Origin: Hirsutella rhossiliensis
Taxonomy: Eukaryota > Ascomycota > Sordariomycetes > Hypocreales > Ophiocordycipitaceae
DNA: 64,000 bases
Direction of reading: 5' to 3'
Assembly (NCBI RefSeq): GCF_020360975.1
Contig: NW_025408671.1
Coordinates: 496,001-560,000, forward strand
Made by a program: the position numbers and the translations under genes. The notes under the pieces are model-generated. The model ran no database searches, had not been told where the DNA came from, and saw only the letters and a list, made by a program, of their open reading frames with translations. Shown here piece by piece: positions 57,826 through 64,000 of the stretch (the stretch's first letter is position 1; every line of letters begins with the position of its first letter).

Positions 57826-59283
57826 ATGTCTTTTCCCAACGGCACCCCACCGGCAACTGACATGTCGGCTGTTGCACCGCCCCCAGGCGGCCAGGATCAG
57901 CAAAAGACTACGCTCTGGTAAGCGATCTACGGAGTTGCCATGTTGCAGGTCGCTGACGCTGCGCTTCAGGATGGGCGAGCTTGAACCCTGGATGGATGAG
58001 AACTTCATCAAAGGCGTCTTCCTATCGGCTGCAGGCGAGACTGTCAATGTTAAGGTCATTCGCGACAAGAACTCTGGGTAAGTCGACAGTCCGCGGCCCT
58101 CGGCCATGCGCCCCGCTGCCCGAGTCAAAGGCGACTAAGACGACGTACAGAAACGCCGGCTACTGCTTTGTTGAGTTTCCGACTCCCGACTCCGCCAACA
58201 AGGCTCTCACTTTGAACGGCACTCCTGTTCCCAACAGCTCACGCCAGTTCAAGCTCAACTGGGCCTCGGGTGGCGGACTTGTCGATAGACGGTATGCTCT
58301 TCTTGTTTCGACTGCCTGGCTGCGCTGACCGGCTGACCTCTTGCTGCAGAGACGACCGTGGTCCCGAGTATAGCATCTTTGTGGGTGATCTGGGCCCCGA
58401 GGTCAACGAATACGTCCTGGTCTCTCTGTTCCAGGCCCGCTTCCCGTCTTGCAAGTCTGCCAAGATTATGACGGACGCCATGTCGGGCCAGAGCCGCGGC
58501 TATGGCTTTGTTCGCTTCTCGGACGAAAACGACCAGCAGCGCGCGCTCGTTGAAATGCAGGGTGTGTACTGTGGTAACAGACCTATGAGGATCTCTACCG
58601 CTACGCCCAAGAACCGGTACGTGTGGCATGGAGCATCCCCGACCTTTCGCAGCACGAGCTTACTCCCTGTCCTCAGCGGCAACCACGGGTTCGGTGGGCA
58701 CGGCCACCACGGCGGGCCCATGATGGGAGGCGGCGGCATGCCCCAGCAGCAACAGATGTGGGGTGGTGGAATGCAGGGCTTTCCGTACGGCGGCTATAAC
58801 CCTGCCACGCAGATGAACCAGTTCACGGACCCCAACAACACGACCGTCTTTGTCGGCGGGCTTTCGGGCTACGTGACCGAGGACGAACTCCGCTCCTTCT
58901 TCCAAGGCTTTGGCGAGATAACATACGTCAAGATTCCACCCGGCAAGGGCTGCGGCTTTGTCCAGTTTGTGCACCGTCACGCCGCTGAGATGGCCATCAA
59001 CCAGATGCAGGGCTACCCGATTGGCAACTCGCGCGTGCGTCTCAGCTGGGGCCGGTCTCAGAACAACTCGGGCGTCGGCACCCCTTACCGACCCGCTCCC
59101 CCGCCGCCTCATTACATGGGCATGCCAGGCCACGGCCCAGGCCCCTATGGCCCCCAACACTTTGGCGCTCCGGCTCCTGGCCTTCAGGGACCCCCGGGAC
59201 CACCCGGCCCCGCTGGCCCTCCCCAGGTATGATGGGCTGCCCAGGATGAAGTGTGTTTAGACGACTGACATGCTTTGCAGTAA
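57826..59283 (+). CDS. Three-RRM RNA-binding protein, Csx1/Nam8/Ngr1 (TIA-1-like) family
   Basis: Binds U-rich or AU-rich RNA; relatives act in mRNA stability or U1-snRNP-dependent splicing. Exons 57826-57917, 57970-58077, 58151-58291, 58350-58616 and 58677-59226, with a final exon of just the TAA at 59281-59283, give 386 residues. RRM1 (about 27-110) starts TTLWMGELEPWMDE and contains GYCFVEFPT. RRM2 starts EYSIFVGDLGPEVNEY and holds SRGYGFVRFS. RRM3 starts TTVFVGGLSGYVTEDEL with KGCGFVQFVHRHAAE. A glycine/methionine/glutamine-rich linker lies between RRM2 and RRM3, and a proline/glycine-rich tail ends the protein. If the last intron is not removed, the frame ends one valine later at a TGA, so both forms give nearly the same protein. 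Nam8 or Csx1 orthology is not resolved. Confidence 0.93.
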
Positions 59284-60701
59284 ATGACCTGGCTCGTTGA
59301 CGCCCGGCTCGAACGGCCAGACCCAAGCGCATGTTGGGGGAGCTCGTTTTTACGACGTTCTTTTGTTCTTGGTGGCCCAATCTACGAAGGCCTTTGCCTG
59401 GCGTGACGTTGAGGCGTTGGGACTGATTTATCTCATACCAGCATTGCTCTGCTCGTCACCATGATACAACGCTCTCGATTTTCTTGAGTCGATTATGACC
59501 GGCGTTGGAGATTTTAGTCCCCTGGTGGATTGTCATCAGTCAATTTCAACGGTTGCGGCTTTTTTTTTCTTTTGTCACCCCAGTTAAAACATGCTTTTTG
59601 CTGCCCTCGGCCGTGGCTTCTTGCTTAGCGTGCGTGTTTATTCTTGTGATGTTTGTCTTGCGCCCGCGATTTGCAGTTGCTTCGATGCTGTTGCTTGTCT
59701 TGCCTCGGGCTGCCCAGTGCGTCAGTAGCTCTCCCGATGTGATGGTCCTCGAGTCCAAGTCACGGTTTACTTGCTGGGTGCGGTTTAGTTGGGGCTTGCT
59801 CACGCGCACCGTGAGCCTGCTTTTCGGCACTTATGGTCATGGTCGTTCGTCACAGCCAGCTCTCGAGCGGGTTGGAAGACGGTCGGCCTACTGTCTTGCA
59901 AACCTGTCCGGCTGCGAGAGCGTTTGCTGCTCCAGGTTGGTTGCGCTGCCGGCCTGTCCTCCACTTGTTGCGTGGAACCTGCCTTGTGTATTTTTGACCT
60001 CGCCTTCTTTGGATTGCTGATGAAGACAACGAAGTGATGATTTGCGCTCGCTGGGATGATGAGAGCTTTGGAGTTTTTGGCAGGCGTAGGCGTCGAGGCC
60101 GGTCTCCTGCGGGCATTGACGCTGGGCTGAGGGAAGGCTGGCTGGGGGCAGAAAGCCAAGGCGACGGCGGCTTTAAACAGTACGCTGCGAGGCCCAAGGG
60201 TGTTGCGTCGGGCTTGGACATGTCGGGACATGTCGTTGGGACTGATGGACTCTTTTTGTCGCGTGCGATGATGATATACCACCCGGGAGAGTTGAACGCT
60301 TTGCTCGAACGAGTTCGTTGAAGAGAAGTTGCAACTTACAAGGGGGCCCAGTGGAAGCATACCAAGACCACGGCTGCTTCGACAGCCCAGTATTGATTGT
60401 GCTGTGTTGTCCTTTCGTGCTCGACAGGTGAAGCCGTCTCGAGCCGAAGCCGAGTGCAAGGGTGTCGTCTCTGACCCACAGTGTCCACGTGTTTAATGCC
60501 CTATTTCTTGGGCCGAGGCCTCAAGTTTCTGATGGATCTAGGAACCAGGCGACGGGTGTTTCTCAATTACTGCCTGCAAGGACGTGAAAAAACCAACAAA
60601 AAACAAGGCGAGGTTTAGATGCTCTTTGACAAGAAGGCAGTGCAAGTATAGAAAAATGGCGGCTGAAAATAATCCAAAAAGGGATGAGGGCAGCAAAAGA
60701 A
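59284..60701. other. 3' region of the RRM gene, no gene seen
   Basis: About 1.4 kb. The first part (T-rich, 59500-59720) is probably the 3' untranslated region. The frame at 59505-60020 is hydrophobic only because of T-rich composition and is not supported. Confidence 0.5.
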
Positions 60702-60773
60702 TGCGTCGTCCGGAAATCGAATCCGAACCTCAACTTTGGAAGAGTTGAATCCTAACCATTAGACCAACGACGC
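60702..60773 (-). tRNA. tRNA-Gly (anticodon UCC)
   Basis: The minus strand folds as a 72-nt tRNA. The 7-bp acceptor stem is GCGTCGT/ACGACGC with A73. The D arm is in TGGTCTAATGGTTAGGA. The anticodon stem is CAACT/AGTTG with loop CTTCCAA, so the anticodon is TCC. The T arm is TCGGA-TTCGATT-TCCGG. Box A (TGGTCTAATGG) and box B (GGATTCGATTT) are present. The anticodon reads GGA codons. There is no intron. The overall likeness to tRNA-Glu in the D arm is common for glycine UCC in fungi. Confidence 0.92.
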
Positions 60774-61725
60774 TGTTGCGCTTGTTGAGTTGCGGTCGAG
60801 TACAGCGGTATATGTACATGCAACTCACTTTTCTCTGGCTGCCCCGCCCCAAGCTCCTCGGAGATGCGCTACGACTTCAAAAAGGCAAAAACAGGTGCTC
60901 CCAGCGTCAAGGTTGGACTGGTGTTTCAACGCCGGCGCCGCCTGTATGCCGGCAGTGAAACTCACGCCAAGTATGCACCAACAGCTGCTCCGAAACGTCT
61001 CGGACTGTCGCGGCCCGGTCTTCCTCGCGGCCAGAGTCAAGCAGCGACAGGACGGGCATGTGCACTTCTCAGTCTGTGTGCGAGGGCTGCTTGAAGTGTC
61101 ACCACCAATACCCTTGGCACCGCTTCAAGAGGGAAGGAAGTTTCTCCTATAGAACTGGTCGGAATTGGTCGAGGCGGGATGAGCTTGACAGAGGACTCGG
61201 ACGGAGATGAATCGAGTACGGAAAGGCAACGTCTCGAGTCAGGCCTTCAAGGAACCTATTTTCTCCTGCACAGCACAATACGCTACGCTCCTCGGCTGGC
61301 AAATGTAGGGGTATGCCTCACTGCTCGACGTTCTGGCCTGGCACGTTTATGCCCTTCTGACCCAAAGGCACGGAATAAGGGTGTTCGCAGCCCCAGCTCT
61401 TGTGCTGCAGAAACGCACGCTTGGACAGGTGATTGCGGATGGCCCCTTGGGTCTTCGGATTCGGGGCCTGTACATGCAGCGGGAGAAAAGACACAGCACG
61501 AAAAGCTCCCGGGCTGCTCGAGTTTACGAGACAAAACTACCGAGTCTCGAGATCCTCGGTAAGTAAGAGAGGAGGGACATGTTGGATACACTACGCCTCT
61601 ATTGAGGCTGGAGATTGAAGAGTCTGCAGACAATACGCACACGTGTCTGGAACTAAGATCTACCCTTTTGTTCTGCTACTCTCACCCGCAGCTTGTCTCT
61701 GTCCTGTCCAGCTTGACTGTCGCGT
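60774..61725. other. Intergenic, no gene seen
   Basis: Between the tRNA and the stop codon of the cyclase-family gene. Frames of up to 127 codons lack domain signals. Confidence 0.5.
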
Positions 61726-63049
61726 CTAGAAGATGGCGAGAGCGTTTGGGGGCGAGGCAATGAGGCACGGGTGGTTCAGAGGAGCCGAGGTAATCATAAA
61801 CGAGTAGCGCTTGGTCTTTTGGCAGTATTGCGACAGCTTGCCGAGGTCCCAGAGCTCGCCTATGGGCATGCCAAACAGGCCGAGCATGTAATGGTGGAGA
61901 ACTACAAGTCAAGTCCTGGTCAGCTCATGTATTCCTCTCCTCGACTTCTTCCAGGGGCTCGCAGCATATGAATGCGATGGTACCTGGGTTCTCCATCCCG
62001 GCACGCGTGCCGTCGGGATTGATGGGCGGGAAGACTTCGAGGGCGACGCTGTCGGATGCGGCGGCGGTGAAGCGCTTGTTCCAGAGCCACCTGGCCATCT
62101 CCGGGGAGCCCTCGATGCCGCTGAGGCGGGGAAAGGTGTGGGCCACGCGGGCGGCCTCTTGCTGGGAGAGGCCGTCGACGAACTCGGTGGCGCCGGTGCG
62201 GACGACGAGGACGTCGCCCGGGCGGAAGTCGACAGCAAAGTGGCGGGCGCAGGCCTCGAGCTGGGCGACGGAGATGGCGGTGCCGTCAAAGGGGCCAAAG
62301 GAGAGGCCCGTGTCGCGGGCAAAGGCGGCATAGTCGAGCAGGACGCCGCGGCCGGCGAGGGCGCCGCGGGCGTGCCAGTGGTCGAGGGTAGGCATGTCGT
62401 TTTCGGCGGTGGAGGCGGCGGCGAGGGCGCGCGCGTCGGGGCGGAGGCCGTTGTAGGCGAGGCCCGAGGGGAGGTGCTGGACGTGGCACAGGCTGTCCCA
62501 CTGGCTGCTGGACTGCGTGTTGAAGTCGAGCTCGTCGTCCCAGCTGCTGGCCTCGGGGGGGATGCCGGGCATGGTGTCGGGGAGGTAGAGGACGGTGTGC
62601 CGGGGGGGTTTGCGGCCGGGGATGCCTAGCTTGGCGAGGCCGTCGAGGGGCCAACTGGGATGTGTTGGCGGTGTTTGGCCGTATTCGGGCAGTCTTTGTA
62701 GCGGTATCGTGAAAGGGGAGGAAAGAGTATGAAGAAGAGGAGAGAAGAGGAGGAGAGAAGAGGAGGAGAGAGGAGGAGGAGGAGGAGGAGGAGGAGAGAG
62801 GAAGGGGAGGAGGAGGTCCATGAGAAAATCCCATCCTACACGTCCTTGATCTTACTTGAGAGAAATGGACACCCCGTCCTTGACCTCTGCGGCGGCGGCC
62901 TTGACGACGGCCGGGGTGAGAAAGTTGAGCGTGCCGACGAGGTCCTTTTGCCCGTCGCGATCAAAGACGCCCCAGGCACAGCCCTGCGGCATGCCCTCGA
63001 CCTTGGGCAGGTCGTCGAAATCTGGGTACGACGAGGGTTCGAGCGTCAT
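61726..63049 (-). CDS. Cyclase-family protein (PF04199, kynurenine formamidase-like fold)
   Basis: A family of metal-dependent hydrolases or cyclases found widely in filamentous fungi, mostly without known substrate. Three exons, 62856-63049, 61984-62654 and 61726-61901, give 346 residues. Exon 1 gives YPDFDDLPKVEGMPQGCAWG and GTLNFLTPAVV, the usual fungal start. Exon 2 gives SQWDSLCHVQH (the metal-binding region, equivalent to H-x-G-T-H-x-D in other members), RGVLLDYAAFA, RPGDVLVVRTGATEF and ALEVFPP. Exon 3 gives LHHYMLGLFGMPIGELWDL, then PLNHPCLIASPPNALAIF and the stop. Intron 1 (62655-62855, 201 bp) is long and contains a purine repeat. An in-frame ATG inside it at 62821 would give a false proline-rich start. 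Confidence 0.9.
62731..62818. repeat. (GGA/GA)n purine repeat inside an intron
   Basis: 88 bp of nearly pure purine on the plus strand, with about eight consecutive GGA units at 62773-62798. On the transcribed minus strand it is a pyrimidine run, so it could act as a very long polypyrimidine tract before the acceptor at 62655. Confidence 0.9.
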
Positions 63050-63821
63050 GGCTTTGAGTTGAGTCAAGGGACGAGTCTGTGGGTGTTGAATGTCTGAGGG
63101 TGTCGTGGTTGGGTGTTTGCGGCAACAAACAGCAGGAAACGAGCAAAAATGGCCAGGCATCAATCGGCAGTGCCATTCAGTAGAGCCTACATCATGGGAC
63201 ATGCATTACCTGTAGTGTGCATGCGAATATGAGAAAGAGTCTATTTATGCAGGGTCAACATGCTGCGTGAGGCCCCTCAGGGGTTCACGTTGGAAGAAGT
63301 CAACTATATGGGCATTGACATGTAGATTCATTCTAAATACAGAGTCAAGTCGAGCAACGGGCGTTTACTGTTCCAATTCTTCTTCTGGCGGAGAAACGAG
63401 GCTCGGCCGAGGAACCCGAGATGCAGAGGCGGACCCCCTGCTCCTCTGGCGTTGCCGAGCTGCTTCCAGTGCGGAGAAGAGATCTGAATGCAAAGCCGTC
63501 ATCACTGTCTAGTGGCGCTGGCCATCGTTGGCCTCAATGGTCGACGCAAGAATCAAACATGAGTCGCCGATTGGGTGGACGGGCAAGGTGCGTGCTGTGC
63601 ATATTCAATGGTTTGTTGTATGGATGGAGTCTATGGACCCCGTGTCCCATGATGATGACGAGGATGTGGTGATGGTGCATTAGAACAGCCCTAGAGCGCT
63701 GAGTGCATGCGGTCATGATGGATGGGCCCGACCATCTCCATGTAAGAGTGCTCCCCCTAATTCACCGCCATCAACCGCCATCCCTCTGCAGCTCACCAGC
63801 CCGTGCCAATCATCCACAGCC
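63050..63821. promoter_or_regulatory. Divergent promoter region, cyclase-family gene / monooxygenase
   Basis: 772 bp between divergent start codons (63049 minus, 63822 plus). No reading frame of interest. It should hold both promoters. Called from layout. Confidence 0.4.
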
Positions 63822-64000
63822 ATGGCCGGGGCCCCTGACCTGGCCACCATCGCCAGCCGGTACCAAGCGGAAAAGAACAAGCGGCTGCGCCCAGACGGAG
63901 ATGCCCAGTACCTCGAACTCGGCCTTTCCCCCTCGTCGAGCCGCCTCGCCGGCCTGGCCCAGGACCCCTGGGCCGACCACGACGCCCTCGACGCCCGCCC
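63822..64000 (+). CDS. Probable FAD-dependent (Baeyer-Villiger-type) monooxygenase, 5' part only
   Basis: Begins at the ATG at 63822 (MAGAPDLATIASRYQAEKNK) and stays open to the window end, 59 codons. The text ATIASRYQAEKNKRLRPDG followed by AQYLEL matches the N-terminal leader of fungal flavin-containing and Baeyer-Villiger-type monooxygenases, which precedes the first dinucleotide-binding GxGxxG. That motif and the rest lie outside the window, so the assignment rests on the leader only. The start context (CAGCCATGG) is good. Confidence 0.55.
   Translation, partial: MAGAPDLATIASRYQAEKNKRLRPDGDAQYLELGLSPSSSRLAGLAQDPWADHDALDAR

Noticed and set aside
59505..60020. 171-codon hydrophobic frame
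   Set aside because: Hydrophobicity comes from T-rich 3' untranslated sequence; no start context or family match.
60702..60773. tRNA-Glu
   Set aside because: The D arm resembles tRNA-Glu, but the 7-nt anticodon loop CTTCCAA puts TCC at positions 34-36, which is glycine.
61925..62821. Single-exon model of the cyclase-family gene starting at 62821
   Set aside because: The start lies inside a purine-repeat intron and gives a polyproline/serine leader. The spliced exon 1 at 62856-63049 supplies the conserved N-terminus.

Overview
The window is nuclear DNA from a filamentous ascomycete, most likely Sordariomycetes and probably Hypocreales. Protein genes carry 45-200 bp GT..AG introns with CTAAC/CTGAC-type branch sites. 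Codons end preferentially in C or G. The housekeeping genes are of fungal type: lysyl-tRNA synthetase, Bud23, Svp26/Erv26, NAD-isocitrate dehydrogenase subunit 1, Ecm29 and a germinal-centre kinase. There are no bacterial operons, ribosome binding sites or CRISPR arrays. The species is not determinable from the sequence alone.

Region 1, about 1-22.5 kb, is accessory and decayed. It opens with a Helitron on the minus strand (DUF6570, HUH Rep and Pif1-like helicase segments), broken by frameshifts and cut by the window edge. Next come irregular diverged repeats (4.7-6.9 kb) and a broken gene of unknown family (8.08-9.51 kb). A fragment of an alpha/beta hydrolase of the kind found beside polyketide synthases (10.54-10.78 kb) lies just before a highly reducing polyketide synthase pseudogene (10.87-18.99 kb). 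The N-terminal KS-AT-DH half of that synthase is full of stops of the CAA/CAG/TGG to stop type expected from repeat-induced point mutation (RIP). Its C-terminal ER-KR-ACP half still reads open through four normal introns. A small secreted-protein gene with a TATA box lies just beyond. The hydrolase and synthase look like the remains of a secondary-metabolite locus.

Region 2, about 23-48 kb, is conserved and gene-dense. In order: a small mitochondrial-type protein (+), SVP26 (-) divergent from BUD23 (+), KRS1 (-) divergent from an ACC-synthase-like aminotransferase (+), a GFA-family protein (-), IDH1 (-), a GCK-family kinase (-), a UBA-UAS-UBX protein (-), three tandem 5'-truncated non-LTR retrotransposon copies, and ECM29 (-). 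Themes are ER-Golgi trafficking, ribosome biogenesis, translation, the TCA cycle, polarity signalling and ubiquitin-proteasome function.

Region 3, 48-57.8 kb, is gene-poor. It holds one broken DUF6546-type gene and a probable long leader for the next gene. Region 4, 57.8-64 kb, contains a three-RRM RNA-binding protein (+), a tRNA-Gly(UCC) (-), a cyclase-family (PF04199) protein (-) with a purine-repeat intron, and the first 59 codons of a probable FAD-dependent monooxygenase (+) running off the end.

I do not see an intact new multi-gene system. The most unusual observations are the half-preserved synthase, the LINE copies stacked on one 13-bp target with three different simple-repeat tails, and the unrecognised broken gene at 8-9.5 kb.
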